Counted from the stretch's first letter, positions 7,244 through 15,954 are shown. The stretch: 26,010 nt of DNA from UBA2160 sp964588665 (GCA_964588665.1 CAZPQQ010000044.1:1-26010); one strand, 5' to 3'. The notes: generated from the letters alone by a model not told the origin. A program made the numbers and translations.

Positions 7244-9085
7244 ATGCGAAGAAGCCTCGTATATTTGTTGATAGTTGTGGCCATAACAGCGATGGTCTTC
7301 ACGCTGTTTTCCGACGCATTCGGGAACACCAGAGAGGTGTCAGTCAGCGAAGTGATCGCGCTGACCATCGGCGGCGACGTGGACGCCATCGAGGTGAGAG
7401 GCGACGAGCTGACCGTTACCACGGTCACCGGCGAGATACTGTCTTCTCGAAAAGAGGTAGGCGCTTCCATCGTGGAGATGCTCGAGCGCGCGGGCATGGA
7501 CCCGATCACAACCAAGGTGCGGATAGACATTGCCGGCTCCGACGGCCTGTCCAGTCTGGTTGGGATTCTTTTCAACTTCTTGCCCCTGATCTTCTTTGGC
7601 GCGATCCTGTTTTTCATGATGCGGCAGGCTCAGGGCAACTCCAACCAAACGTTCAGCTTCGGCAGAAGTAAGGCGCGGATGTTCCTCGGGAACAATCAAT
7701 CGGTCACCTTCGACGACGTCGCGGGCGTCCAAGAAGCGAAAGAGGACCTCCAGGAAGTTGTCGAGTTCTTGAAGTTCCCCGAGCGGTTCCTGGCCCTTGG
7801 AGCGAAGATCCCCAAAGGCGTGCTGCTGGTCGGACCACCCGGAACGGGCAAGACGCTGATGGCTCGAGCGGTTTCAGGCGAAGCCGGTGTGCCGTTTTTC
7901 TCGATAAGCGGCTCGGAGTTCGTCGAGATGTTCGTGGGCGTCGGCGCCAGTCGTGTGCGGGATCTGTTCGAGCAGGCCAAGCGCAACGCGCCGTGCATCT
8001 TGTTCGTGGACGAAATCGACGCCGTGGGCCGGCACCGAGGCGCCGGATTGGGCGGCGGACACGATGAACGCGAGCAGACATTGAACCAGATCCTCGTCGA
8101 GATGGACGGTTTCGACACAGGCGCCAACGTGATCGTCATGGCGGCCACAAATAGACCGGACATCCTGGACCCGGCTCTATTGAGGCCGGGCCGGTTCGAC
8201 CGACGCGTCACCCTCGACAACCCCGATCTGAAGGGACGCCAGCAGATACTGGAAGTGCACGCCAAGGGCAAGCCGATCAGCGAAGACGTGGCCTTGAAGT
8301 CGGTGGCCCGCCAGACAGTGGGTTTCAGCGGGGCGGACCTAGCCAACCTGGTCAACGAATCTGCTCTGTTGGCCGCGCGACGCAACAGGACCGATATTGG
8401 ACCCGAAGAGTTCAACGAGTCGATTGAACGCGTGATCGCCGGGCCGCAGCGTCGGAGCCGTGTGATCACGGCCCGTGAGAAAGAGATTACCGCTTATCAC
8501 GAAGCTGGGCATGCGCTTGTTGCGCACCTACTTCCTGACGCCGACCCCGTTGCCAAAGTAACTATCGTGGCCAGAGGCAACGCCGGCGGCTACACGAAGA
8601 CGCTGCCTGAAGAAGACCGCTACTTGGTCACACAAAACCAACTCGAGGCCAGGCTGGCGATGGCGATGGGCGGCAGGGCAGCCGAGGAGTTGGTATTCGA
8701 CGAAGTCACGACGGGCGCCGGGAACGACATTGAGCAGGCGACGAGCATCGCGCGGACGATGATAACCCGCTACGGCATGAGCGAGACGCTCGGACCCCGG
8801 ACCTTCGGCAAGCGGGAAGAACTTGTCTTCCTGGGCCGCGAGATATCCGAACAGCGAGACTACAGCGACAGTGTGGCTGAGGCAATCGACGACGAGGTCC
8901 ATCGCCTGATTGGGAGCGCTTACACGACCGCCCAACGGCTGTTAACCGACAACATGGGGCGGCTGGAGCGCATCTCGAAGTACTTGCTCGCATACGAGAC
9001 CATCGACGAGAATCAAGTGCCCGAGATCTTCGACACAATTCCGCCAGAAGGTGATATGTCGCCGGCTCCGATGCCCGCGGACTAA
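7244..9085 (+). CDS. ftsH: ATP-dependent zinc metalloprotease FtsH
   Basis: FtsH is a membrane-anchored AAA+ protease that degrades misfolded membrane proteins and short-lived regulators as a hexamer. From this start it is 613 residues. The order is: transmembrane helix near residues 4-23, extracytoplasmic domain, second helix around 105-130 (LFNFLPLIFFGAILFFMM), AAA module with Walker A GPPGTGKT (197-204), Walker B ILFVDEIDA and the second region of homology ATNRPDILDPALLRPGRFDR. The protease domain has HEAGH at 419-423 and the third zinc ligand Asp495 in GAGNDIEQAT. I chose the ATG at 7244, preceded by GGTGGAAGG. An ATG at 7229 adds five residues and is possible. A TTG at 7133 gives a non-FtsH leader and is unlikely. 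The gene stands alone and ends at a strong hairpin terminator. Confidence 0.96.
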   Translation: MRRSLVYLLIVVAITAMVFTLFSDAFGNTREVSVSEVIALTIGGDVDAIEVRGDELTVTTVTGEILSSRKEVGASIVEMLERAGMDPITTKVRIDIAGSDGLSSLVGILFNFLPLIFFGAILFFMMRQAQGNSNQTFSFGRSKARMFLGNNQSVTFDDVAGVQEAKEDLQEVVEFLKFPERFLALGAKIPKGVLLVGPPGTGKTLMARAVSGEAGVPFFSISGSEFVEMFVGVGASRVRDLFEQAKRNAPCILFVDEIDAVGRHRGAGLGGGHDEREQTLNQILVEMDGFDTGANVIVMAATNRPDILDPALLRPGRFDRRVTLDNPDLKGRQQILEVHAKGKPISEDVALKSVARQTVGFSGADLANLVNESALLAARRNRTDIGPEEFNESIERVIAGPQRRSRVITAREKEITAYHEAGHALVAHLLPDADPVAKVTIVARGNAGGYTKTLPEEDRYLVTQNQLEARLAMAMGGRAAEELVFDEVTTGAGNDIEQATSIARTMITRYGMSETLGPRTFGKREELVFLGREISEQRDYSDSVAEAIDDEVHRLIGSAYTTAQRLLTDNMGRLERISKYLLAYETIDENQVPEIFDTIPPEGDMSPAPMPAD

Positions 9086-9118
9086 CCGCCGCTCGATCCT
9101 AAAACGAATCGACAGATC

Positions 9119-9152
9119 AACAGGGACGGACCTCATGGTCCGTCCCTGTTTT
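9119..9152 (+). terminator. Intrinsic terminator of ftsH, possibly bidirectional
   Basis: AACAGGGACGGACC (9119-9132) pairs perfectly with GGTCCGTCCCTGTT (9137-9150) around the loop TCAT, and more T residues follow at 9151-9152. The 14-bp stem lies 34 bases after the ftsH stop and 7 bases from the end of the convergent oxidoreductase gene, so it could also stop transcription from the right, although the T-tract on that side is weaker. Confidence 0.85.
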
Positions 9153-9158
9153 ACGTTT

Positions 9159-10022
9159 CTAGCCAGCCGCCTCTTTGAACTTGCGGATGGCGTCGATGTG
9201 GCCCTGCGGCGTCGTGATGCCGGCATTCATGGTGTTGACCGATATATGAGTGGCTCCCAAGTCTCGCCAAGCCGCGATGTTCTTGCGCCAATCTTCGGCG
9301 GTTCCCGACCGGATCGACACCATGCTCTCGATTCCGATGTCGGCGGGGTCGCGGCCTGCTTCGGACGCCATCGACCGGACCTGTTCCAGGGCGGCGCGGA
9401 CGTTGTCGTCGGGCCGCATCAGCGGAAACCATCCGTCGGCGGTGGTGGCGACTCGTTTGAGAACCTGGTCGGCGCCCCCTCCAAGCCAGATCGGGATGGG
9501 TCGCTGGATCGGCAGCGGGTTGATTCCCGCATCGGTCACTTTGTGCCAGCGGCCGTCAAACGTCACCAGCTCTTCTGTCCACAGCCGGCGCATGAGCTCT
9601 ATCTGCTCCTCGGACCTGCGACCCCGGTCGTGGAAGTTTTCGCCCAAGGCCTCGTACTCGACGTTGTTCCAGCCCGTGCCGATGCCCAAACGAAGGCGTC
9701 CGCCGCTTAGGACGTCGACCGCGGCAGCCTGCTTGGCGACGAGCACGGTTTGGCGTTGAGGCAGGATGATTACCGCCGTGACAAGGCCGATGCTTTCGGT
9801 CACACCCGCTAGGTATCCGAAGAGGACGAACGGCTCGTGGAAGGGGCTGTTGTGCGTGTAGGGACCCCTCCAGTTGGGCCTGCTCGCCGCGTTCGCGCCC
9901 ACCACGTGGTCAAACACGATGATGTGCTCGAACCCCATCCCCTCGGCAGCCTGCGCATAGTCGCGGATGGCCACCGGGTCGTTGCCGAATTCGGTCTGAG
10001 GAAATACTGCTCCTAGCTTCAC
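9159..10022 (-). CDS. LLM-class (F420-dependent type) oxidoreductase
   Basis: The 287-residue protein has the luciferase-like monooxygenase TIM barrel. It starts VKLGAVFPQTEFGND, then has YAQAAEGMGFEHIIVFDHVVG, VLVAKQAAAVDVLSGGRLRLGIGTGWN and PIPIWLGGGADQVLKRVA, the signature stretches of the actinobacterial/Chloroflexota F420-type subfamilies. These use reduced F420 or FMN to oxidise or reduce varied organic compounds; substrate and cofactor cannot be fixed here. I chose GTG at 10022 because AGGAGG sits 7 bases upstream and the protein begins exactly at the conserved first strand. An ATG at 10070 would add 16 unconserved residues. It diverges from the amidohydrolase gene across 123 bases, suggesting shared control. 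Confidence 0.88.
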   Translation of the reverse strand: MKLGAVFPQTEFGNDPVAIRDYAQAAEGMGFEHIIVFDHVVGANAASRPNWRGPYTHNSPFHEPFVLFGYLAGVTESIGLVTAVIILPQRQTVLVAKQAAAVDVLSGGRLRLGIGTGWNNVEYEALGENFHDRGRRSEEQIELMRRLWTEELVTFDGRWHKVTDAGINPLPIQRPIPIWLGGGADQVLKRVATTADGWFPLMRPDDNVRAALEQVRSMASEAGRDPADIGIESMVSIRSGTAEDWRKNIAAWRDLGATHISVNTMNAGITTPQGHIDAIRKFKEAAG

Positions 10023-10145
10023 GTTTGGGCCTCCTGTCGCTCGTCGAATGCTGTTGGGTCTGAATGCCATAGTGTACTATATATGCCGCCTCAGACCAGG
10101 GTTTCGTAGCTACGCGGCCGAGGCCTACGAGATGGAGTTCCGGCA
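10023..10145. promoter_or_regulatory. Divergent promoter region, oxidoreductase / amidohydrolase
   Basis: The 123 bases between two divergent genes carry an AT-rich core around 10069-10086, including ATAGT-GT-ACTAT (10069-10080), an imperfect palindrome. On the plus strand TTGGGT and TATATA at 18-base spacing could be a promoter. The individual boxes are weak. Confidence 0.35.
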
Positions 10146-11576
10146 ATGACGACATTTGACTTGATACTGTCCGGCGGCGGCGTGTTGGACCCGAAAAACG
10201 GGCTCGACGGCCGGGCGGACATTGGAATCGTGGACGGCAAAATCGAGCGAGTCGAACCAGAGTTGGATCCGACGACAGCGGCAGACGTCATCGACGTGAG
10301 CGGCATGTGGGTGATGCCCGGACAGATCGACACGCACGCGCACGTGGCGGGTTTGTCCCGAAATTGGGACCCCGCTCTCGGGTACGGAATGTTGGCACGG
10401 GCCGGCACCACGACAGTGCTGGATATGGGCGGCACCGGCCAGACACTTATCGATGGGATCAAACGCCGCGGAGCTGGCCTCAACGTGGCGGGGCAGTTCG
10501 GACTCATCCCCGGATTGACGATCCCCGCGGGCGATCTTCGACCAGGCGCGGTGCGTAGAATCGTCAGCGATGCGCTGCGGCAGGGATGCTTCGGAGTCAA
10601 AATCCTGGGCGGGTACAATCCGTTCACTCCGGAGACCACGGCCCAGGTCATCGGCGAATCGAACCGACAGCGGGCGTACGTCGCATTCCACCTCGGCACC
10701 ACCGAATCCGGCAGCCATCTCGGGGGCGTTCGAGAGATCCCGGGCGTCGTCGGCTCCGGCAGGCTCCACGTCTGCCACGTGAATTCCTATTGTCGCGGCG
10801 TTGTCGCGGACTCCACCGAAGAGTGCGACGAGGCGCTGTCGATAATCGAGTCGATGCGCGGCCAGCTCAACTCCGAGGCTTATCACGCCATCCAGAACGG
10901 CACCAGCGGGCGCTGCGACAGCGACGGCGCCGTCATGGCAGACGTGCCTCGGAACTGTCTGCGTCTCCGGGGTTATCCGACCACGATCGAAGGCATCAGA
11001 CAGTCCATCCGCGACGGCTACGGCTCCGTCGTGGCCCAAAAGGGAGGACAGGTCTATTACGCCAGAGGCGACGAGGCGCTGAGCCTTTTCGACAAAGGTC
11101 GGTCCAACGTGGGCATGAGCTTTCCGGTCAACCTCCCCTCGTCCGCGTTTCGGATGGCCACCGCCAAGAACGACGACGGCGAGTTCACGGTCGACGCGGT
11201 GAGCACCGACGGCGGCTCACACCCGCGCAACGTCGCCGTTCAAAGCACCATGGCGTTGGTCCAGTTTGGCGCATTGACTCGCCTGGAGATGGCCGAAAAG
11301 CTCTCCCTCAACCCGGCGGCGATGATGGGTCTTATCGCGAAAGGGCACTTCACCCCCGGCGCCGACGCCGACATCACCGTTCTCGACCCAAATCGTAACC
11401 AGCCGGACATGAGCCTCGTCGCCGGGCGGCTCATCATGCACAAAGGGCAGGTGGTCGGTTCAGGCGGGACTCTGCTGGTAAATCCGGCGGGCGAACACAC
11501 CGCCAAATCGAATGGACTCCCGTACCAGGTCGTGGACCCGATGGCTTCGAAGTTGTACGCGGGCTACACCGACTAG
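10146..11576 (+). CDS. Metal-dependent amidohydrolase (D-aminoacylase / dihydroorotase-like)
   Basis: This 476-residue enzyme belongs to the amidohydrolase superfamily. A small beta domain at both ends (MTTFDLILSGGGVLDPKNG at the start, VAGRLIMHKGQVV near the end) flanks a TIM barrel. Metal-site residues are visible in order: His64 and His66 in GQIDTHAHV, Lys152 in CFGVKIL (probable carboxylated bridging Lys), a His in VAFHLGTTESGSH, a His in LHVCHVNSYCRG, and Asp355 in VSTDGGSHPRN. The set matches a binuclear site. Relatives hydrolyse N-acyl-D-amino acids, hydantoins or cyclic amides; the substrate is not assignable. GGAG lies about 8 bases before the ATG. folK follows after 9 bases and is probably co-transcribed. 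The divergent oxidoreductase suggests a joint catabolic role, which is inference. Confidence 0.88.
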   Translation: MTTFDLILSGGGVLDPKNGLDGRADIGIVDGKIERVEPELDPTTAADVIDVSGMWVMPGQIDTHAHVAGLSRNWDPALGYGMLARAGTTTVLDMGGTGQTLIDGIKRRGAGLNVAGQFGLIPGLTIPAGDLRPGAVRRIVSDALRQGCFGVKILGGYNPFTPETTAQVIGESNRQRAYVAFHLGTTESGSHLGGVREIPGVVGSGRLHVCHVNSYCRGVVADSTEECDEALSIIESMRGQLNSEAYHAIQNGTSGRCDSDGAVMADVPRNCLRLRGYPTTIEGIRQSIRDGYGSVVAQKGGQVYYARGDEALSLFDKGRSNVGMSFPVNLPSSAFRMATAKNDDGEFTVDAVSTDGGSHPRNVAVQSTMALVQFGALTRLEMAEKLSLNPAAMMGLIAKGHFTPGADADITVLDPNRNQPDMSLVAGRLIMHKGQVVGSGGTLLVNPAGEHTAKSNGLPYQVVDPMASKLYAGYTD

Positions 11577-11585
11577 GCGGAAGCA

Positions 11586-12074
11586 ATGTTTTGCGAAGTG
11601 TACCTGGGACTTGGATCGAACCTCGGAGACCGAGTCGCCAACCTCGAGGCTGGTGTGGCGCTGTTGACCGAGCGCGTTGGCGCGGTCCAGGTGTCGTCAC
11701 TATTCACCACGGCCCCGGTTGGCTTTGCGCTACAGCCCGAATTCTTGAACGCGGCGTGCCGAGTCACAACGCGGCTAGACCCGTTCGAGCTCATGCACGC
11801 GATTCGTTGCATTGAGTATTCAGTCGGCCGTCACCGCACATTCGTGAGCGCACCGCGGACCCTGGACATCGACATTCTTCTTTTCGGGAGTCGAATTCTG
11901 CGTGGGCCGCCGGTGTCGCTTCCTCATCCCAGGTTGGCTGAGAGGGCATTTGCTCTGGCACCCCTGGTGGAGTTGGCGCCTCACCTTCTTCACCCCGAGC
12001 TGGGATTGACGATGAGCGAGCTCTTGAAGCGTCTGCCCCGCGAGAACGTCCAGGTGGCGGCGCCTGCCCGTTAG
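11586..12074 (+). CDS. folK: 2-amino-4-hydroxy-6-hydroxymethyldihydropteridine diphosphokinase
   Basis: FolK (HPPK) transfers pyrophosphate from ATP to 6-hydroxymethyl-7,8-dihydropterin, a step in folate synthesis. The 162-residue protein has LGLGSNLGDRVANLEAGVALL at the N-terminus, the FxxxPVGF-like region TTAPVGFALQPEFLNAACRV, the ATP/Mg motif GRHRTFVSAPRTLDIDILLFG with both Asp ligands, and LPHPRLAERAFALAPLVELAP. All are standard. GGAAG precedes the ATG. It begins 9 bases after the amidohydrolase stop, and converges with the Trm112-like gene with only 10 bases between. No folP or folB is present nearby. A link to the glycine cleavage genes through tetrahydrofolate is thematic only. Confidence 0.95.
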   Translation: MFCEVYLGLGSNLGDRVANLEAGVALLTERVGAVQVSSLFTTAPVGFALQPEFLNAACRVTTRLDPFELMHAIRCIEYSVGRHRTFVSAPRTLDIDILLFGSRILRGPPVSLPHPRLAERAFALAPLVELAPHLLHPELGLTMSELLKRLPRENVQVAAPAR

Positions 12075-12084
12075 GGCATGTGAG

Positions 12085-12267
12085 TTACTCTCTGAGGGAC
12101 GGCGGCAGAAGATTCGGGATCGTGTCTTCTATCGGGTAGGCTTCTCCGCAAGACCGACAGTGCAACGTGCCTTCGACGACCTCGTTTTCGTCCTCCTTGG
12201 TGACTTCGAGCTCGAGTTCGTTCTTGCACATCGGACAGGCCAGGATATCCATCAGACTGCGTTTCAT
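12085..12267 (-). CDS. Trm112-like zinc-ribbon small protein
   Basis: The 60-residue protein begins MKRSLMDILACPMCKNELELEV and ends YPIEDTIPNLLPPSLRE. It has CPMC and CRSC knuckles that form a one-zinc ribbon, the pattern of the Trm112 family (older UPF0434). In eukaryotes and archaea Trm112 activates methyltransferases; in bacteria the role is mostly uncharacterised, and LpxK or methyltransferase partners have been suggested for some. GGAGG lies 9 bases before the ATG. It is monocistronic as far as can be seen and converges with folK. The family is clear; the function is open. Confidence 0.85.
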   Translation of the reverse strand: MKRSLMDILACPMCKNELELEVTKEDENEVVEGTLHCRSCGEAYPIEDTIPNLLPPSLRE

Positions 12268-12388
12268 CTTGCGTCCACCTCCATCAGCGATGTGACGATT
12301 CTACCGCAACGAATGAAACGGCGCCTGCTGGCGTCGTCGTCGCCCAGGCAATCGGGTTGATGCGCTAAGTCGCCCTGAATCCGATGCT

Positions 12389-12898
12389 TTACCCGTTCTC
12401 CAAGGCAGATTCGTACAGGACCTTGAGCGCATCCGCGAGCAGGAACACGATGATCCCGAAGATGACGACTGCGTTGTAGCCTGAGACGGCCTTGAGGGCG
12501 CGTTGTAGCCGCGACTTGGGCGCTTCAGGCGTAACGTCGTCTTGGATCAGGCGCATTAGCGCTGGTCTCCGCCTGCGACCACGCGCCAGCACGAACATCC
12601 AGATCGCCAGCGCGATCTTCACCGCCAACGTCGCCGCGTACGGGACGCCGACCACGCCGGGTGTGAGCCGATTGAAGGTGAGGATGACTCCGGTCGCGAG
12701 CAGCACGAACATGCACGTTTCGACGATAATCCGGAATTCCGCAGCGACCGCCTCGTTGATCGAACGGGCAGCGTCCGGCGACCTTCGTAGGGCAGGGCGG
12801 AGCACGAGCAGATAGAACATGCTGCCTCCAACCCATGCGGTCGCGGAGACAAGATGCGCCCAAAGCACGATGAGGAGAAACAGATCCCCGAAGCCCAA
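12389..12898 (-). CDS. CopD-like / DUF2269-type integral membrane protein
   Basis: This is a 169-residue membrane protein with four predicted helices, at about 4-30, 52-76, 84-104 and 138-162. The first helix carries LWAHLVSATAWVGGSMFYLLVLRP, the His/Trp/Gly signature shared by CopD, DUF2269 and HemJ-like proteins; His15 is a candidate metal or haem ligand. A basic cytoplasmic loop (RGRRRRPALMR) separates helices three and four. The family includes copper-handling proteins, but no copper chaperone or copC is adjacent, so copper transport is only a possibility. The TlpA-like gene is upstream on the same strand but 357 bases away, so this is probably a separate unit. Confidence 0.7.
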   Translation of the reverse strand: MGFGDLFLLIVLWAHLVSATAWVGGSMFYLLVLRPALRRSPDAARSINEAVAAEFRIIVETCMFVLLATGVILTFNRLTPGVVGVPYAATLAVKIALAIWMFVLARGRRRRPALMRLIQDDVTPEAPKSRLQRALKAVSGYNAVVIFGIIVFLLADALKVLYESALENG

Positions 12899-13060
12899 AC
12901 ATCACCAATCCCGTGGCGGTTCTAGACGCTGGCTATTGTACGGGACGAGGCGACGCGAGTCGAAATCGGGCCTGACTGAGGGGCGACGGCGCGGTCACGG
13001 GAATGTTGTCGCCGGCGCCGGCAGTGAGACTGCCTCGCCACCGGCGCGCCGTCTCCCCAT

Positions 13061-13154
13061 CGCCATCCTGAGCCGCAGCGAAGGATCTGGCCTGACGCGA
13101 TACGTATTCGCCTGCGGGGCCCTAGATTCTTCGGCTGCGGCCTCAGAATGGCGG
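13061..13154. repeat. Inverted pair of REP-like elements (BIME-like)
   Basis: In the 357-base gene-free stretch 12899-13255, a unit at 13061-13090 (CGCCATCCTGAGCCGCAG, then CGAAGGATCTGG) occurs again as its reverse complement at about 13122-13154, with a few substitutions and two extra bases. Each unit is itself an imperfect palindrome (ATCCT/AGGAT). Two such units head to head about 30 bases apart resemble bacterial interspersed mosaic elements. The rest of the stretch shows no gene. Confidence 0.65.
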
Positions 13155-13255
13155 CATGTGGAGCGCCGTCGCTGCCAAATGCATCGTATTTTGCGCAGAC
13201 ATAAGGTTGCCCAGGGCGAACGGCAAATCCTTGCGGCAAGTTCTGACTCAGGACG

Positions 13256-13903
13256 CTAGTTGACGATCTCCTCGAGGAGCTCTTCCAGCTTCTCCAGGTT
13301 GAGCGCCCCTGTCCAGCTTCGCGCGATCCGCTGGTCGCGGTCGATGAAGACGGTCGTCGGGAATCCGATAACCGCGTATTCCCGGATGATCTCGCCCGAT
13401 GTGTCCGCGGTCTGGTCGGGGCCGAGCATGTAGCTGACTCCGAGCTTGTCGACGAACTCCTGCCCGTCTTCCACCGAGTCCAACCCCAGTAGCTGGACGC
13501 CGAAGAATTTCACGCCCTCGTCTTTCAGGTCTTGGTACGCGGTCTCGAAGTCGGGCATCTCAGCGACGCACGGAGGGCAGGAAGGGAACCAGAAGTTCAG
13601 AACGACGGGGTCGCCCGCGAAATCCGAGAGGTGAACGACGTCGCCTTGGGAGTGATCGGCGTTGCCATAGAGCACCAGCTCGAAGTCCGTGGCCAGTTCG
13701 CGGTCTTCGTTCGACGCGGACGCCGCTGCTGCCGCGGCCGAACCCTCGGCCGCCGACGCCTGTGCGCCAGAAGCCTCCGTGTCAACGCTGCTGCAGGCGG
13801 CGGCCAAGAACAGCATTGCAGCCGCGGCGCCAACGATCAGATTTCGTTGTCCGATTATGCGGCGCCAAAGCCCAGGGGCCGCGTGCTCATTCAGAATCGA
13901 CAT
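13256..13903 (-). CDS. TlpA/ResA-like thiol:disulfide oxidoreductase, probable lipoprotein
   Basis: The 215-residue protein has a basic start (WRRIIGQR), a hydrophobic segment (about 21-36) ending in LAAAC with Cys37 as the likely lipidated residue, then an Ala/Ser/Glu-rich linker (40-68) and a thioredoxin-fold domain. The active site is FPSCPPC at about 106-112 (Cys109 and Cys112), with PTTVFIDRDQRI carrying the cis-Pro. Such membrane-tethered proteins reduce disulfides outside the membrane, classically for cytochrome c haem attachment or oxidase copper-site assembly; the cox operon about 9 kb away fits that but is not linked. I chose ATG at 13903, with AGGA 9 bases upstream; a TTG two codons earlier is possible. 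The lipobox is not perfectly canonical, so an uncleaved anchor cannot be excluded. Confidence 0.88.
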   Translation of the reverse strand: MSILNEHAAPGLWRRIIGQRNLIVGAAAAMLFLAAACSSVDTEASGAQASAAEGSAAAAAASASNEDRELATDFELVLYGNADHSQGDVVHLSDFAGDPVVLNFWFPSCPPCVAEMPDFETAYQDLKDEGVKFFGVQLLGLDSVEDGQEFVDKLGVSYMLGPDQTADTSGEIIREYAVIGFPTTVFIDRDQRIARSWTGALNLEKLEELLEEIVN

Positions 13904-14155
13904 ACTCAAGTGTCCTGATGCTCAGGGTTGTGATCCACTATGTTGATTGGATGTCCACAAACGCAGGTCGGTTCACGTTGTGGGGCGGGTCGAGAGCACT
14001 CAGGGATTCGGACATTAGAACGCCGAGGCGGGGTCCGCGGTTATGATCCGTGGGCCAGAGCCGGTTGGCCTGACGAGCGAATCGCGAGATGATATTCGTG
14101 CGTGCGACGAGGTCCGCGTGTTGCTTCGGTTACGGACCCGAATGTTCGCTCACCG

Positions 14156-15502
14156 CTATCTGGCCTGTACGAGCCTTTGCGTCAACTCGTCCACCAGGCT
14201 GTCGATTGGGACTCGGACCTGGGCCATCGTGTCGCGGTCGCGGATGGTCGCCGCGTCGTCGTCGAGCGAGTCGAAGTCCACTGTGACGCAGAGCGGCGTG
14301 CCGACTTCGTCCTGCCGGCGGTATCGACGGCCGATGCTCTGGGTGTCGTCGAACTGGACGTAGCCGTTGATCCGGCCTGATCGCTGCACCGTCTCGAAGA
14401 CGCGCTGGGTGAGCGGCGCCAGCTTTTCGTTGCGTGACAGGGGCAGAACCGCTACCTTCACCGGCGCCAGGGTTGGATGGAGTTTGAGCAGAACCCTGGT
14501 TTCAGTCTTGCCCCCCGCGGTCGGCGCCTCCTCCTCGGTGTAGGCGTCGATGAGGAACGTCATGATCGCTCGTCCTATACCGGCGGATGGTTCGATGACA
14601 TACGGAACGATGTGCTCATTGGATTCAGGATCGAAGTAGGACAGCGCCTGGCCGCTGGCATCGGAATGAGCCTTGAGGTCGAAGTCGGTTCGGTTGGCGA
14701 TGCCCATGATCTCGCCCCATCCCCAGGGGTACCGGTACTCGATGTCGTACGTGGCTTTGGCGTAGTGCGAGAGCTCGTCGTCTTCGTGCGGGCGTAGGCG
14801 CAGGCGGTCACGCTCGATGCCCAGGTCCGTGTACCAGGCGATGCAGTCGTCCATCCACTGCTGGTGGACCTTCTCGTCGTCGCCGGGCTTTACGAAGTAC
14901 TCGATCTCCAGCATCTCGAACTCGCGGTTGCGGAAGATGAAGTTGCCGGTTGTTATCTCGTTGCGGAACGCCTTTCCGATTTGCGCGATGCCGAAGGGCA
15001 GCTGCTTGCGAGTGGCCGTCACCACGTTGTTGAAATTGACGAAGATGCCCTGGGCGGTCTCCGGCCGCAGGTACACCTCGCTGGCCTGCTCCTCGATCGG
15101 ACCCATGAACGTCTTGAACATCATGTTGAACTGTCGGGGTTCAGACAGCTCACCGTTGCAGGTCGGGCACTTCGGGCCGTCCAGATGGTCCTCGCGGTAC
15201 CGCCGATTGCAGTCGCGGCACTCCACAAGTGGATCGGAGAAACTGTCGACGTGCCCGCTGGCCCGCCACGCGTCCGGATGCATGAGGATCGCTGCGTCGA
15301 GGCCGACCATGTCATTGCGTGACCAGACCATGGTTCGCCACCAGGAGTCTTTCAGGTTGCGCACCATCTCCACGCCCAACGGACCGAAATCCCAACTACT
15401 GGAGAGGCCGCCGTAGATCTCGCTGCTTTGGAATACGAACCCACGACGTTTGCATAGCGAAACGATTGTCTCCAGATCTACCTGAGCGGTTTCGTCAACC
15501 AT
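14156..15502 (-). CDS. glyS: Glycyl-tRNA synthetase (single-chain, homodimeric type)
   Basis: This class II synthetase charges tRNA-Gly. At 448 residues it is the homodimer type, not the alpha/beta type. It opens with ETIVSLCKRRGFVFQSSEIYGG and SWDFGPLGVEM. The zinc insert has CRDC (95-98) and CPTC (112-115). Motif 2 (FRNEITTGNFIFRNREFEM) and motif 3 (SAGIGRAIMTFL) are present, followed by the anticodon-binding domain from about residue 345 (VKVAVLPLSRNEKLAPL). I chose ATG at 15502, with GAGG 5 bases upstream; the frame extends to 15547, but that leader is not conserved. It is divergent from the cupin gene, with about 100 bases between. The 252-base stretch on its 3' side (13904-14155) holds no gene that I recognise. 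Confidence 0.95.
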   Translation of the reverse strand: MVDETAQVDLETIVSLCKRRGFVFQSSEIYGGLSSSWDFGPLGVEMVRNLKDSWWRTMVWSRNDMVGLDAAILMHPDAWRASGHVDSFSDPLVECRDCNRRYREDHLDGPKCPTCNGELSEPRQFNMMFKTFMGPIEEQASEVYLRPETAQGIFVNFNNVVTATRKQLPFGIAQIGKAFRNEITTGNFIFRNREFEMLEIEYFVKPGDDEKVHQQWMDDCIAWYTDLGIERDRLRLRPHEDDELSHYAKATYDIEYRYPWGWGEIMGIANRTDFDLKAHSDASGQALSYFDPESNEHIVPYVIEPSAGIGRAIMTFLIDAYTEEEAPTAGGKTETRVLLKLHPTLAPVKVAVLPLSRNEKLAPLTQRVFETVQRSGRINGYVQFDDTQSIGRRYRRQDEVGTPLCVTVDFDSLDDDAATIRDRDTMAQVRVPIDSLVDELTQRLVQAR

Positions 15503-15603
15503 GGTTGCCTCGACTAAATATGAACGGATTTGACTGTCGGGATACAATTATAGCAAAGGGCTCTGGCGTGACCCGAGTCGATGATCGGGTTGGAGGAGGA
15601 AAC

Positions 15604-15954
15604 GTGCCAATACTGGATAAGAAAGACGTGTCCGTGGAAGAATTGTCCCCTGGGACTGAACACTGGGCGATTGTCGACAGCTCCAAAGGCGCGGACTCGC
15701 TGAGCGTCGGCGATGTCATAGTTGCGTCCGGCTCCGACGTTCACACGCACATCCATCCCACCGAGGAGGCCATGGTCATCTTGGAAGGCGAGATCGACGC
15801 CATCCTAGGTCATGACACCGTGACCGTGTCCGCCGGCCAAACGGTCCTGGCCCCCGCGGGCGTTAGGCACGGCTTCGTGAATCGATCCGGCGCTCCCGCT
15901 AGGATCATGGCGATCTTCCCGACAGCCGACATGGAGCGGACGCTCGTAGACTAG
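15604..15954 (+). CDS. Small single-domain cupin protein
   Basis: The 116-residue protein is a single cupin barrel. Cupin motif 1 is HTHIHPTEEAMVILEGEI, with His47, His49, His51 and Glu54/55 as candidate metal ligands; motif 2 is LAPAGVRHGFVN with His89. The start is GTG at 15604, chosen because GGAGGAGGA stands immediately upstream at 7-base spacing and upstream codons do not resemble a cupin. Small cupins bind metals or small ligands and may be isomerases, dioxygenases or sensors; nothing here separates these. It is monocistronic, divergent from glyS, and followed by the repeat and assembly gap. Confidence 0.85.
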   Translation: MPILDKKDVSVEELSPGTEHWAIVDSSKGADSLSVGDVIVASGSDVHTHIHPTEEAMVILEGEIDAILGHDTVTVSAGQTVLAPAGVRHGFVNRSGAPARIMAIFPTADMERTLVD

